Source: Clusia tigrina
Taxonomy: Eukaryota; Arthropoda; Insecta; Diptera; Clusiidae
NCBI GenBank assembly: GCA_920105625.2
Contig: OV050033.1
Span: 2,956,001-3,020,000 of the forward strand
Direction: 5' to 3'
Length of the DNA: 64,000 nt
The stretch's first letter is position 1; each line of letters opens with the position of its first letter. The position numbers were made by a program, and so were the translations under genes. This document shows positions 23,388-35,674 of the stretch, piece by piece. The notes beneath the pieces are model-generated. The model was given only the letters and a program-made list of their open reading frames with translations. It did no database searches and was not told where the DNA came from.

Positions 23388-23541
23388 GACATAAAGCAGA
23401 AGCGGCAACAGAAACAGAATCCAATATATTTGCAACAGAAATAAAAAATTTTTTTGCATAAAATGAACGTTTGCATATGTATATGGATTGGAATCTCTTT
23501 CTGTTGCCGTTTCTGGTTTAATCCACTCTGCACCTTAAGGC
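23388..23541. mobile_element. CAGAAAC-type foldback element, copy 1
   Basis: The left arm, near 23391, reads ATAAAGCAGAAGCGGCAACA followed by GAAACAGAATCCAATATAT. The right arm, near 23483-23522, is its inverse (ATTGGAATCTCTTTCTGTTG, CCGTTTCTGG). The outer right border CACTCTGCACCTTAAGGC is shared with the second copy at 43780-44017, which shows a mobile family. It starts 3 bp after the preceding foldback. Confidence 0.55.
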
Positions 23542-25206
23542 ACTCTTCACACAAGTCGCAGCTCGAGTGTTTGGCTTCTTTCTATATGACGCCCAACTTT
23601 ATAAACAAACTATTGGGAATAAACAAGTTTGTGATTGGCTTGTCTGGGACAGTACCCGGGACGCTCAAATGCAATCATACAGGATCGCCTTCGGCCGGCT
23701 GAAGCTTTCACAGTGATGCAGCTCCGTCATGTATGTGTGAATATGAAAGTTGAGAGGAGATGGAATTGCTCTCAGGATATAAGCATGCCCGGCCAGTACT
23801 AGTCTAGAACTTTATAAGTCAGTGATTTGTGAAAAAAACCATATCAACCATTTTTAGGTTGTTCCAAGTGGTCGAAGTACATTTTGTTGTTTGCTGTAAT
23901 TAAGTAACGAAACTAATTGCAAGGCTATTAACGCCCTCTGAGCACGTACGATCGGCACTCGGCGGTACTTCGTCTGAACGTTGTAGGCCACGCTTCCATA
24001 GCAAATCGCTCAATAAATTGCTTTATTGTCGGCATTTCATTGCCAGCCACAAGCCGAGCACACAAACACAAACACACACACTCGGAACAAGCAGGTGATG
24101 TTTACGATCGAGAGTGAAAACCAATTGCAAGTTGTATACAATTTTCTAATTGGACTCTAATTGCTGCTACTCGCTGATAAGATTCCTGGCTTTATGGCAA
24201 CCGCCTCAGGAGTGATTATGAAAATTCCGCCGGGCAATGAAGTAATCAAATTGGGCGGTTGACCTTCAAAGCTGTAAACTGAAACACTGGGCAAATAAAC
24301 TTGCCCAAGATGTGTTAATAATTTTGTGTGTGTTTTACTGCGGTAGCATTAAACTTGAAAATATGTTATTGCAAGTGCCCTTCACTGCTCAATATTGGAG
24401 TGGCAATGTGACCGGCTGACGTAGTTGCCACAGCTACTCCTCCTCGCGTGGTGGAGCTAAGTGAAAAGACAAATTCCACAAGCAAACTTTAAAAGCTGCA
24501 AACTAAAACGCCTGCTTTCACAACGCTGCGTTTTTACCCACGAATCTCTGCAATAGGAAAACATGAAATGTGGGAGGGTGCGGGCGGGGCAGGGCGGGCC
24601 GTGGGCCTTATTGGATTACACAATAAGCGCAATTAACGTGCGCAATGTTGAATCAAACAATTCGCATACTCCGCGCCTGCGTAAATCGCCGAATTGTGCT
24701 CGCATTTACATTTTATTTATCAATCGCATTATCTGCCAAATAATAATTTAGCACTCACACACGATCTGCGCCTGCTTTTGATATTTCAATTGAATCGCAA
24801 ACAATTGTTAAAATAATAACGTAAATTGTCGCTACCAACTGGTGTGGATGCGGTTCGTCGGAAGAGTTAAATAAAAGCACATTGAATCCATCTGATCCAG
24901 CGATAATTGGTTGATTGATAAATTACCGTAGCATGAATAAAAACGCTTGAAGTTGTTGTTGTATTGCGAGACCATTTATCACCATGATGCAATTGTACAA
25001 GGTGGCAATATGCCGAATGGGCTTTCTTGCTAATGTCAAAAGGGTGGGAAAAATGCAGGGACAGTGGAAGGAAATTTTCAACTTTGTTAGACTTGTTTAG
25101 AGTGCCAATAGTAGAGAACGATCGGATAATGTGTTGTATGATCTTCAATAATTGTTCTAGGTAGTTATAAAAGTGAGGAGGTCCTTGCTCTAACGAAGCC
25201 AAGATT
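23542..25206. other. Intergenic DNA, no gene seen
   Basis: Only short frames occur (up to 82 codons). The stretch includes a CA-rich run near 24060-24082 and a GC-rich patch at 24570-24605 (GCGGGGCAGGGCGGGCC), unusual for the window but without recognisable content. Confidence 0.5.
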
Positions 25207-25545
25207 ACCTCAATCTGACTCATTCAGCTCTATCTGACCCAGAGAACACAGAGAAAAGAAACTGAAACGTCAAACGGCAAAGCAGCGATATAAAGCAGAC
25301 GGACGTTGTACACGAATCCACTCGAAATCGTGGTGAATCCACTCAAAATCGTGGTGAATCCACTCAAAATCGTGGTGCGTCCGGTACGGACGTTGGCAGC
25401 GATAAAGACTTTCCTTTCTCTGTGTTCTCTGAACTGACCCATTCATCTCAATCTGACCCATTCACCTCAATCTGACCTATTCACCTCAATCTGACCGATT
25501 CACCTCAAACTGAACCATTTACCTCAAACTCATCTATTCACGGTG
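25207..25545. repeat. Roughly 18-bp tandem repeat interrupted by a MITE
   Basis: Units close to TCAATCTGACCCATTCACC lie on both sides of the MITE at 25240-25431: about two before it and six after it. The MITE therefore inserted into a pre-existing minisatellite. Target-site duplications cannot be read reliably because the target is itself repetitive. Confidence 0.7.
25240..25431 (-). mobile_element. MITE with internal 21-bp repeats, copy 1 (192 bp)
   Basis: Perfect 17-bp terminal inverted repeats CAGAGAACACAGAGAAA / TTTCTCTGTGTTCTCTG bound the element, and the similarity extends about 6 bp further in. Inside are three direct repeats of a 21-bp unit containing AATCCACTCAAAATCGTGG (25315-25378) and a small palindrome CGTCCGGTACGGACG. 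A second copy lies inverted at 28675-28821. Strand is set so that copy 2 is plus. Confidence 0.75.
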
Positions 25546-26607
25546 GACTAATAGCAAAATTTCAGTACTTGGATGGGTGCAAATTTCAGACATTCCACAG
25601 TTCGAGTTCGCCGATCTTTGAAACCACAGCATCATATAAACAAATTTCACAAAATATTTTGTTTCCGAAACTTACCAATCGTCCCTTTCACGTTTAACAA
25701 TTTGATAGTAGCAACAAGCTTCGTTGTGGCGGGAAATTTAGCCAAGGCGTCAAATCTTTCTATTGAGTATTCACACACATCCAGCACAGCCTCCTGCGCC
25801 TTCTCTGTTCACTCTCGCCCACAGTCTCGCTGATAAATCACTCTTACTCTCGGTAGCGCAGCGCATTCCCACGCTGTTTTATCTTATCAACAACCCCGTT
25901 TGAGGTCAGGAAGAATTTTCATTGTTGTGCCTCTTATCGGAAATGGCTTTGTTGGCACGTTGTTCTCTTTGCCGCGCAACAAATCAGTCGAAAATTTTCC
26001 ATAGGCATCTTTGTTTTAATCTTTATTTAGGCCACGCACATTTGGAAGGACTCACTGTGGTTTGATGTACCATTTCCACAGGTATTTTAAATATGACAGA
26101 GTTTTTAAGTAAATCAATATTCGGCAAGTACCCAGATTTCCTATGAATGATATTCAGAAGAGCTGCGATAACCAAGGCTCAGTTCTACCTTACAAGGTAG
26201 GTAGTGTTCTGCCTGGAACACTTATGGACGTAGGGCATCATCACTAAGGTTGTCAGCAATTGTTATATAACCTCAGAGTGACAGCTCCGTGCTTCCCTCT
26301 TATGCAAATCTTAGGAGTGTTTAATCTGTTTAGTTGAGAAGTGGCAGATTGATGTGTATGGCTTGTGTGCCATCCCAGCAGGGAAAGTGAATGTCGTTAA
26401 GCAATGCTTTCTTGATACCAACAGAACAGGGACAGCGGTATGTCCAGAAGCGCTGCATAGTAAGTGTGCAGGGTTTCCTGCCACCTTTAAAGAAAACTTC
26501 GACATACTAAGGGAAGCATACTAAGATAGGGCTGAAATTGAAGAATTTGGACATATTTGAATTAGGAAAGGTTCCATTTTGTGTGCTCGTTTCATGCCAT
26601 TTTGAAT
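25546..26607. other. Intergenic DNA, no gene seen
   Basis: Frames of up to 86 codons lack recognisable content. I see no repeats beyond short A/T tracts. Confidence 0.45.
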
Positions 26608-26743
26608 CGGTGCCACCAGATGGGCGTTGCAGAAAAGGAAGGTCACCGTTACGATGGAACGACCAAGTGCAGGAAGACCTGGCTGCAATCGGTGTTTCCA
26701 ACTGCGTCACCGTGCACTTAGCAGAGACGACTGACGAACTCTA
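26608..26743 (+). pseudogene. LINE C-terminal remnant
   Basis: The plus-strand frame reads PPDGRCRKGRSPLRWNDQVQ followed by EDLAAIGVSN. The pattern RR-RGRP--RW-D-V--DL--LGV is a familiar ending of LINE open reading frame 2 proteins just before the 3' untranslated region. A stop follows about 14 residues later. Only the last 45 or so codons are recognisable. Confidence 0.45.
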
Positions 26744-27360
26744 ACATCTCGACAATGATCAACAATGGTTGTCCGCCAATGATGATAATGTTGATTCATC
26801 CCATTAATGCTACAACACTAATCATTAGTTTCTGTTAGTCTCGATTTAAGCTGTTAAAGTCTCGATTTGGTTTGGGGTGAAGTTGGTCCTAAAACCGTGG
26901 GTTTAAAACGCTATATTGGCATAATGAAAATTACAATTGGCGCTTCAATTTGAATTTATTGTGCTGAATGGAATATTGGAATATCTTGGAAACGTTTCGA
27001 ATCAAATACCTACTTTATTCCTACTAACTAGTTCAATGAATTGTTTGGGCACCTAAAGTAGTTCCTACATTCGGGCGATTTTATAGAGATCAGTTCTTCA
27101 ATATCTTTTGATCATTGTTAGTATTTTGTGTAGTATATTTATTGCTGCTGTTTCCATCTCCTTTTCTGTCGTTTTTTCCCCAACAAAATCTTTGGAAATC
27201 ATTTGGGGACCCTCCTTGTGGGCTGAATATATCACGGATATATATTATTTTTGGATATAGCAAATCTTCTCTTTGAAAGTATTTGTGTGATCAACTGTTT
27301 GAACAAAATGAAACATTTTGTAATCTTTGTTTCAGATTACAACCATTAAGTAAGTAGAAT

Positions 27361-27745
27361 TGAGGAGGTCCATCTTATTCACAAGTACCGGGTTGACATA
27401 CCAGGCCTAAGGGTATCAAAGATTCTGCTGGAGACATGCCACCTAAAACGATTCGAATCACTCATCAATCTCTCTCAGAACAGTCTTAGAATGATGACAG
27501 GCCTACTCACAAGACAATGTAAATTAAACTCACATATGGTGAGAATGGGGGTGCGCTCCTGCAGATTCTATATGGAGACGACCTTGCATGTGCTGACACA
27601 ATGCCCGACTCTCATGCACACCCGCAGGAAATACTTGGGATTCTTCAAAGATTCTGCTAGTGATGTGAAGCCTCTGGACCCAAAACTTGTCATCACGTTT
27701 ATCCAGAAGGTGGCTGAAATATGTTATGTTATTCGAATCAATTAA
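27361..27745 (+). pseudogene. Non-LTR retrotransposon C-terminal relic
   Basis: The plus strand encodes LLTRQCKLNSHMVRMGVRSC, then RFYMETTLHVLTQCPTLMHT and RRKYLG. This fits the region after RNase H in I/R1/LOA-type elements: LTGHC-L--HL---G, a CRFC--E-E---H-L--C zinc-like cluster, and CPAL---R---LG. The second Cys of the CxxC pair is now Tyr. It is followed by about 30 further codons to a stop at 27743-27745. The upstream part is frame-shifted, and no 5' portion or target-site duplication was found. Confidence 0.6.
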
Positions 27746-28346
27746 AAGTCTGAACGAATCGATTACTAAAATCAGTCATTATCTGCAGTCGATTATTTTC
27801 CCTGCTGGGATGCCATATGCAGGTACTTGTGTTTCCATTACGATGCCCACGTCCGCGGGATTCACTTAATTGGAAAAACATTTCCAAGCAGCGGCGTGTC
27901 GATTAGTTAATAAAAATGTGTTGTGAATCGGGAATCCCCAAGTTGGGTGGACTCCAACAAAGCCATAATAAAATGACATGAATTGGACACGAACGGTTCC
28001 AGTGCTCAATGAAGTAAATAATTAGACAACCAAATAAAATGTTGTTTAATTTATTGCCAGAGGGCAGCGAATAAGTTGTTTACAACAATTATTGCCATAT
28101 GCGAGCTCAGTCGGTGGTGTCTGCTTGCGATGTTGTTGTTGTTGTTCATTTGCTCCAACATTTTAGCATTCCGAGTCGGTGCGTATCGCATAAATTCATG
28201 AATGAAACTTGCTTTCTAATTTAAATTACAAAAATAAATCATTTTTAAGTAGCACGAGCATCATTCGCTAATAAATAAACATTTGACATACTTAATTACA
28301 ATATTCATAACACCGGTGAAGTTCGCGGACGATGAGCTTACACGGG

Positions 28347-28380
28347 AGAAAGAGAGAGGGAGGGAACGATAAACGGAAAA

Positions 28381-28411
<31 letters not shown>

Positions 28412-28635
28412 TAGAGAGAGTTAGGAGGAGAGAGCGATCCAGAGAGAGTGAGAGGGACAGAGAGAGGGACAGAGAGAGGGACAGAGAGAGGTGGAGAGAG
28501 AGGTAGAGAGAGAGGGAGAGATATAGAGAGATAGGGAGAGGTAGAGAATGAGAGAGGGATGAGAGAGACAGATAGAGGGAGAGAGAGGGTGAGACGGAGA
28601 GGGGGAGAGGGAGAGATACATATAGAAAGAAAGAG
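28347..28635. repeat. Purine-only (GA-rich) low-complexity tract
   Basis: For almost 290 nt the plus strand is nearly all A and G. The tract includes (GA)n at 28381-28406 and a GGGACAGAGAGA minisatellite around 28450-28490. Long polypurine-polypyrimidine runs with mirror symmetry can form triplex DNA and are targets of GAGA-binding proteins in flies. The 218-codon minus-strand frame over it (Leu/Ser/Pro) is a product of composition. Confidence 0.85.
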
Positions 28636-28674
28636 ATCGGTTGTGGCAGAGGCATTTGTGAAGGTCCCCACCAT

Positions 28675-28821
28675 CAGAGAATACAGAGAAAAGAAACTCT
28701 TTTTCGCTGCCAGCGTCCGTAGCGGACAAACCGTGATTTTGAGTGGATTCACCACGATTCTGAGTGGATTCAACACGATTTTCAGTGGATTCATGTACAA
28801 TATGTTTCTCTGTATTCTCTG
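28675..28821 (+). mobile_element. MITE with internal 21-bp repeats, copy 2 (147 bp)
   Basis: Ends are CAGAGAATACAGAGAAA and TTTCTCTGTATTCTCTG, the same inverted repeats as copy 1 at 25240-25431 with one matched change in both ends. Internally it keeps the CGTCCGTAGCGGAC palindrome and three copies of GATTTTGAGTGGATTCACCA-like units. It lacks about 45 bp present near one end of copy 1. It lies in opposite orientation, 3.2 kb away, just after the purine tract. Confidence 0.75.
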
Positions 28822-30565
28822 CCCATGATGATGCAATGACAGTAGTACAGGAGACATAAGACCAGACCGCTTCTCTGAGTAAGACACCAATGAAATGTCA
28901 GAATTCGTAGCTGACAAAATTGGTCATCACAGTTATCCTGGTCCTTATATCACGCGGACTGGTTCTGAAACCAAACTCTCGTAAGAATGTCCACCTCTCT
29001 CCTTACTTTTGTATGGAGTGGAGGCAGAATAACCATCAACTCCCTTCGAACTGAACATGTTTCATCCGACCAGGGATCAATCTAAACGACCCTTCATTGG
29101 ACTCAGATTACTCAGAGCCAGCAGCACTTGGAAAACTTGATCACGTTCTCCACTGCGTAGACCTGCGTAGGTAGACACGAGCGTATCGTAGAGCTTCAGT
29201 TCCATATAATACTGCAATAAAACTACTCGTAATTTGTTTGTTTATGGCGATAAACGAGGCAGCTAATGACACCCGGAGTTAATGGCAGCTAAACGGAGCC
29301 TCCAATGTGGTGCTGTTGACTCTAGTGTCGAAGCATGTAAGCAAATTTGAGTACTGTAATTATCGCATTATATATTTGTGTATTTCGTCGTGCCCGGTGT
29401 GTGAAGTGAATAATTGCAAAGATTAGTCTCGGCAAATGCGAGAGACAATTACGGCGTAGGCTCGAAGCGAATGGCTTACACGGCTTGAGCGCAGCTATTA
29501 AAGAGCGTTTTCCAGTCAGTCCGTATCGGGAGATGAGATAGCGGCCGGCTGAAAAGGTGCTTACACTATTAAAGTGGGCGTGACAAATGAATAACTGGCG
29601 CGAAACTTTCAACCAAATAATAAATGCAAATAAAACATCCGGGATCGTTTTCTCTCTTCCCCCATACTTTTGTATAGAAAAATAGAGACCGGGCAGATTC
29701 AGTATTAGGCTGATTAATAGGATCCATCAAGGATCGGTTAAGGGACGAATATGTTTAGTTTCATAGAAAAGAGGAACAAAGATGGACGTATATTTTCCGT
29801 TAGATGAGCTTCACATATCAATACTGCTACTATTTCCAGATCATTGTCTGGAGGATAATGCTTGAAATGTAAACCGTATCTGGTCGTACGAAAAGCCGAC
29901 AGATGTCCACCGTCCATTCAACTCGGCAGGCACTGATCAACAAATATCATGATAACCAAAGAAAGGTGGACTCAAAACGGCGCACCCGTGGTAATTGGAT
30001 GTGGGATCATCGCCGTTGTAACCAAGCAACCAACCAATCAACCAAGAAGACGAACTGACTCTCTTTAATGAGCTATCGTACAAATACGTAGTAAATACTT
30101 TTATGACAATGGACATATTCTCATTTTCCTATACCAGAAGAACCCAAGATATAAAGTTCTACATTTGTCATCACAAGCGAAATCTTTAAAGGCCGAAAAA
30201 ATACCATCAAAGTTGTAAGTTATTGAGTCATTCTTGGGTATATCTTTGACCTACAACAGGTTCACACTCCGGAACAAATTTTCAGGACGATTTTAGATTT
30301 CATAAGCAAAGGAATAAACAGAGTTTTTCAAATAATCTCATATTATCGGTTAACATTTCATCTAGAATTTCCCCCCTCTCCCTGGGTGTGCGACTGGCCT
30401 ACATCATAAGAATATCCTGTATGATCAACTGCCCCTCAGTCAGACAATTTTCGTTCTGCTGGATATAGCACAATTCGACTGAAGCCTCAAATATAATTGG
30501 ACAGGCCAATTATGAATAAATTCAACCGAGATTCTTCAGAACCTATAAAGTGAACAAGTGAAACA
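28822..30565. other. Intergenic DNA, no gene supported
   Basis: Frames of up to 96 codons carry no recognisable domain. A possible decayed retroelement around 30180-30440 gives only disconnected similarity to reverse-transcriptase tails and is not called. Confidence 0.4.
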
Positions 30566-31150
30566 ACCAACATGAAGAGTGCACGAAGCGTTGAGAGGAG
30601 AATAGTGGATTCCTTATTCCAGAGAACAGGTTATATTACGTACTATTATACTGGAACACCGAAGAATACATCCGATTCCAATGAACCAACTAACATGAAG
30701 AGTACACAAAGTGCTGAGAGAAGAATGATGAATTCCTTCTTCAAGGGTACATGTTATGTTGGGTGCTCTTCTACTGAAAGACCGAATAATACACAGCATT
30801 CCAATGAACCAACCATCGTAAATGGTGCACAAAGCGTTCAGAGGATAGTAGATTCGTTCTTCAAGAGTACAGGTTATATTAGGAACTCTTCTACTGAAGG
30901 ACGGAAGAATACATCACATTCCAATGAACCAACCATAGTAAATGGTGCACAAAGCGTAAAGAGAAGAATAATTCCTTATTCCAGAGGTCAGGTTATATTA
31001 CGTACTATTTTACTGGAACACCGAAGAATACACCCGATTCCAATGAACCAACCAACATGAAGAGTACACAAAGTGCTGAGAGGAGAATGATGAACTCCTT
31101 CTTCAAGGATACATGTTATGTAAGCTATTCTTCTATTGAAAGATAGAAGG
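30566..31150. repeat. Five tandem copies of a roughly 123-bp unit
   Basis: Units start near 30566, 30689, 30812, 30932 and 31052. Each carries a GTGCACAAAGCG-like block, GAGAGGAGAATA, a TTCCTTCTTCAAG block, AGGTTATATTA and CCAATGAACCAACC. The first units are 123, 123 and 120 bp, so the plus strand stays open for 162 codons (30572-31060), reading about 41-residue repeats such as SAERRMMNSF and SNEPTN. A one-base shift in unit 4 ends the common phase. No start context, splice signal or known domain supports a protein. Confidence 0.85.
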
Positions 31151-32954
31151 ATACACCGCATTATGTATGCCGGATGCGTTTTATAAGGAGCTTGAACAAT
31201 GAAAAGCGAAAATGTCTCTTCATCTCCACGAGTCATGAGTATATTTCTCTTAAACTGTCCTGTGCCCTCGAATCAAGTGTTTGACATCTGCAGAATATCA
31301 ATCCCACTTTAATTTATAATGCTTGAATACAACATTTATCGAAGGTGTGATATATTGAAGAACGTAAAATGACAGATCGGACGGGTTGGTAGTTCAAAAG
31401 CAGGAACTTCGTTGTTAATCAAACCCTCTGACATGTGTGGCTTGTTCGTTTTGTTTTGGTCGGAACAATTTGTCAGATATAGACTAGAGGACATTCATTG
31501 TACTATATTTGATGTTCCATTTTCTGTGTTAACCTTTGAATCTCCTGATGGGTGAACAAATCTCAGTATATCCTGTTTGTATTACCAAGAGACAACGGTT
31601 AATAATTAGAACTGTGGTTGAGAGCAGGAGGTTTGATATATAGAAGGAGAGGCAGATACATATATTAATTATTTTATTTACTGATATAAAAGAATGTATC
31701 AGAAGGAAGCTTAGAGTTAAGTAAGCTTATAAAGTTGGTTAGAATGTTATCTAGCACAGCAATCGCTAAGATTCTCTATGATCGTATCTTTGTCTCAGCC
31801 CCTCCTTCTACAAGTATGTCTCTAAACTACTCGCAACCAATTACGATTTGCCAGATATGAGTTCGGAGGCCATTTAGTGTCCTCCATGCTAAGCATTCTA
31901 TGATGAATGAAGTACCCACTTGGTGTTATTATAATGTCCCATTTAAATATGAAGAAGTAGAGTGGAAGCTCCTTCTCGCTAACCTCCTTTGGCTGAAGAG
32001 TGTGTATTTCTCGTGAGTGTGCTGGAGGGGATTTCTAAAGAGCAGCAATCAAACTTAGGCAGATAATGATCAGATGCTACCAAATTAGAATTGTGACTGT
32101 CCTCCGCATCGAAACGGGCGAATAATTATTGCAGGGCAGGCGACAAGGAAGCGGAACTGGCAAATGTGTACCCATGTGAGTGTGCTGAAATGTGCTTCTA
32201 AATGGAACTCGTGCCGCGGGCCATAATGGCTGTGACGTGTCTCGCCTGCGAAGAAGTGCGGTCTTTTATCTAGTTTACTTAAATTTACAACGTGTGAAAA
32301 TTACACAGCAAAAAGTAAAAACACGCAAAATAAATAAATAAATAAACAAGTTGTTTAGAAACGAGGCGGGCATTTTAATCAGCCATGAAATCTTTACGAT
32401 TGTTGTTAAACTGTTTCTGCACTTGAGCATTCAATTTGGCAAAAGTAAATGTGGCCAATTACTCGTAATGATACGAGTGGGCGCACCTACAAAGCAGTTT
32501 AGTTGCAGGTCGCGAGCGGCTCATTATTGCCCCATTAGGGGTCGGAACAATCGAACAATCGAACAATTGAGTTGAGTGCTTCATTGGCAACGCCATTTCC
32601 AGCGAGTCTTCCAGAGATAAACTTTCATCGTTTATAATCATTCTTCCACTAACATTCACCCACGCCCCCCTTTCACATTTTCTTCGTTAATAACTTTTTT
32701 AAGTTATTTATTTTTATAACTTTTCATGTTTTCCGTCGCTCACAATTTAAGTCATACTTTAAATTGAATTTCTGTTTCAAAACTGCACGAAACGTGAGCG
32801 AACAAAGCATTTTAATGGAAAAATTTCGTGAGAACATTAATCAAAATAATTTATCGGCTTCTCAATTGAATTTAATGTTCTTTTAAAATTTATCACGTAA
32901 TTTCGATACAAATATTTCATTGCACGTGTAATCGGAGTAGTAAGGGGCAATTTT
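31151..32954. other. Intergenic DNA, no gene seen
   Basis: Short frames only (up to 74 codons). The region is moderately AT-rich, with a run of AATA near 32328-32345 and no recognisable repeats or domains. Confidence 0.5.
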
Positions 32955-33612
32955 GTGGAGTTGGGGGACCGACCTTGACTGCGAACTTGGGTGATCAGAC
33001 CTTTAATAGGGACCCGGGTATCCCGAACTTGACTGGGAAACTCGACCTTGACTGTGCAATTGGGTAACCAGACCTTGACTGTGGATCCGGGTAACCACAT
33101 TTTGACTGTGGACTTCGGTGACCAGACCTTGACCGTGGACTCTGGTGACCAGACCGTGACTTGACTAGGCACCTGAGAAACCTTAACTTGACTGTGGACT
33201 TTGGTGACGAGACCTTGACTGTGGACTTGTGTAACCAGACCTTGGCTGTGGACTTGTGTAACCAGACCTTGACTGTGGACTTGAATAACCAGACCTGGAC
33301 TGGGCAACTGGGCAACCCGAACTTGACTGTGGATTGGGAAATCTGACCTTAACTGTGCAATTGGCTAACCAGAACTTGATTGTGGGCTTGGGCAACCAGA
33401 CCTTAACTATGGATTCGGGTAACCACACTCAGACTGGGCACCTGGATAGCCCAAACTTGACTGTGGACTTGAGTAACCAAACCTTGACCATGGACTTGGG
33501 TAATCATACCTTGACTGTTGACTTAGATAACCAGACCATGACTGGGCACCTGGGTAACCAGATCTTGACTGTGGACTTGAGTAACCATACTTTGACTGTG
33601 GAGTTTGATAAG
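32955..33612. repeat. 27-bp minisatellite, about 24 units
   Basis: Degenerate head-to-tail copies of a unit close to CTTGACTGTGGACTTGGGTA plus ACCAGAC fill more than 650 bp. The 27-bp period keeps several frames open on both strands: plus reads LTVDLGNQT repeats, minus reads VHSQGLVTQ. The open frames follow from period and composition, and extend only briefly beyond the array. Confidence 0.88.
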
Positions 33613-35674
33613 AAGATCTTAGTTTGTAAAATTACCATATCCCGATTTGGTTCTGTCCAAAAAAGATTGCTGAAGTTTTTACGAGACTTCTTTGATATCT
33701 TAATTATTTATTTTTTTTATTTATATTAAGTTGACTTATGCTAAATTAATTAAAAATTTCGACATAATTAAAATTACGTTTCTATTTTTGAATTTTTTTA
33801 TTTAAATTTCTATTTCTGGAATAATTATTTTAGTTCCAATAAACATGCAGCCCCGTGTAGTCGTCTTGAATTTTAAAGTGAAAATTGTTCAGTATAAATT
33901 TATCTATTTGCATGGCACTAATTTAGTCTGAATAACTGATCATCAAAGTAGAAGATTTATAGTTCCCTTATTGAACGACGACGATCGACAAGTTCAGCTT
34001 AAAATACTGCCCTAAAAAATAAATGAGTTCATTTCAACACAATTGATCGAATGTTTTTCTCCATCTCTCAACTTGTATGAGTTCTCCAACTTTACTAACC
34101 ACCGAGACCCTTTTCATAGCTGCAGAGTTCAAACGTGTTCCCCAGTTTTCTAAGATTCATGAATCCGCGCTCATCTCGCGCAGTGTGGAAATCGCAATGG
34201 TGCGATTGCACCTGAAAGTCTGCTCAACACGCCCATATTTGCTGGCCTTCTCTTAAGCGGAGTTGCTCTAGTTGCTGGTTTACTGGTTTTTGCATCAATA
34301 TTCTTCCACAAAACCAGGGCAATCAATTCAATCAAAAAGTGCGCATTTTCCATGTCGATGCAGTTTATGTTTTATTCAAAGCCATGATGAAATCTTGACG
34401 CTTTGTCAGTGGCTGCGCTGAACCGGTTCTTACCTGAAACGCTTAATTGCAGTTAAAAAGTTTGCATTTTGTTTTAAATTGCAGGAGGAGTGGTCCACAA
34501 ATACAATAAAATTACTGAGTTACTCAGGTAAAGTGCAGTCAGCTGCAACAGGAGCGTTTCAACAAATGTGGGGCCTAGATTAAAATTGTGGGGAGATGCC
34601 TAGAGACAAATATACAGCCATATATAAACTTAGAGCAGGCTTACGCTATTTCTGCTTACTAACTTTGTGATTTCTGAGCTTCAGTCTGACGGGTTTCCCT
34701 CAGGACTTTCAAAATATTAGTTCACTAATCAATTTTTAACATAAAAAATAAATGAAACTATATTTCACATTCCCTGGCGTTGATTCATAACACCGAAGAT
34801 CGAACAAATATAGAAAGGATAAGGAAAAGCAAATTTCTTTCGTGACGTCATATTCGATTAGAGTGTCGTGATATGAATTATGTGCGTCACAAGTCAAAGC
34901 AAACACAGGTAGCTAATAGAAGAGCCATTTATCTTTCCGTGCAAGAGCATATAGCGATCAGTTTTACTTTCACTCTACTATAGTGGACAGTTTTACTCTA
35001 CATTAATTTTTATATTTTTTATAATTTAATTAATTAATTTATATATATTTATAATTTTTTATATAAAATTTATAATAATTTCGGCGACCACCGAAGCGTG
35101 GAAGAAAATAGTCTCATTTTTACATGAAAATAGTCACGTTCGAGATTATGGATGTTTATTATAAACATAATGAAAAGAACTCAAAGAGTGGAAAATTTTA
35201 CGGATTGGGCAGCGCTGAATTACACGCGGGAGAGTCATATTAGAAGACACAACAGACAATGGTGCAACAATTACTGGTATCAACTATCCTAAATTGTTAG
35301 AACACTTCTTTGAGGCCGAATGAAAAGAAGTGGCCAAATGAAAAGAAGTAACCGAATTGAAAGAAGTGGCCGATTAACAACTCATATCAACCGTCTCAAG
35401 AAGGGAGGAGCCAGATTACCCACAATTAATGTTAAATTGAAAGGCCTCTTTTCCAGACATAATATTCTCCAGAATACATGGTATTCACTGATCCTCATGA
35501 AACTCAAATTCGACGCCCACGGCCTCCTTACTGAGGGGGTCACTGAATAAAAGGATATCTGAAAAAATGGTGGATTCATCTTTTAAATCATGGTGGAAAC
35601 ATGCTAAATTGAGAGTGACTAAAAGAGCACCCATCTACACCAAATAGTCCCTATTATTAAAGAGTATTCGATCT
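33613..35674. other. AT-rich intergenic DNA, no gene seen
   Basis: Frames of up to 76 codons (for example 35320-35550 plus) match nothing I recognise. A very A/T-rich patch lies at 35000-35080, and a short GAAAAGAAGTGGCC-like triplication at about 35322-35370. Confidence 0.45.

Noticed and set aside
28261..28917. 218-codon minus-strand open frame
   Set aside because: It lies over the purine-only tract and reads as Leu/Ser/Pro low complexity; it is a composition artefact.
30180..30440. Decayed reverse-transcriptase C-terminal region on the plus strand
   Set aside because: Only short disconnected similarities across several frames; cannot be told from chance.
32837..33729. Overlapping long frames on both strands (up to 156 codons)
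   Set aside because: They follow from the 27-bp period of the minisatellite. Frames on both strands are equally open and no domain or splice extension exists.
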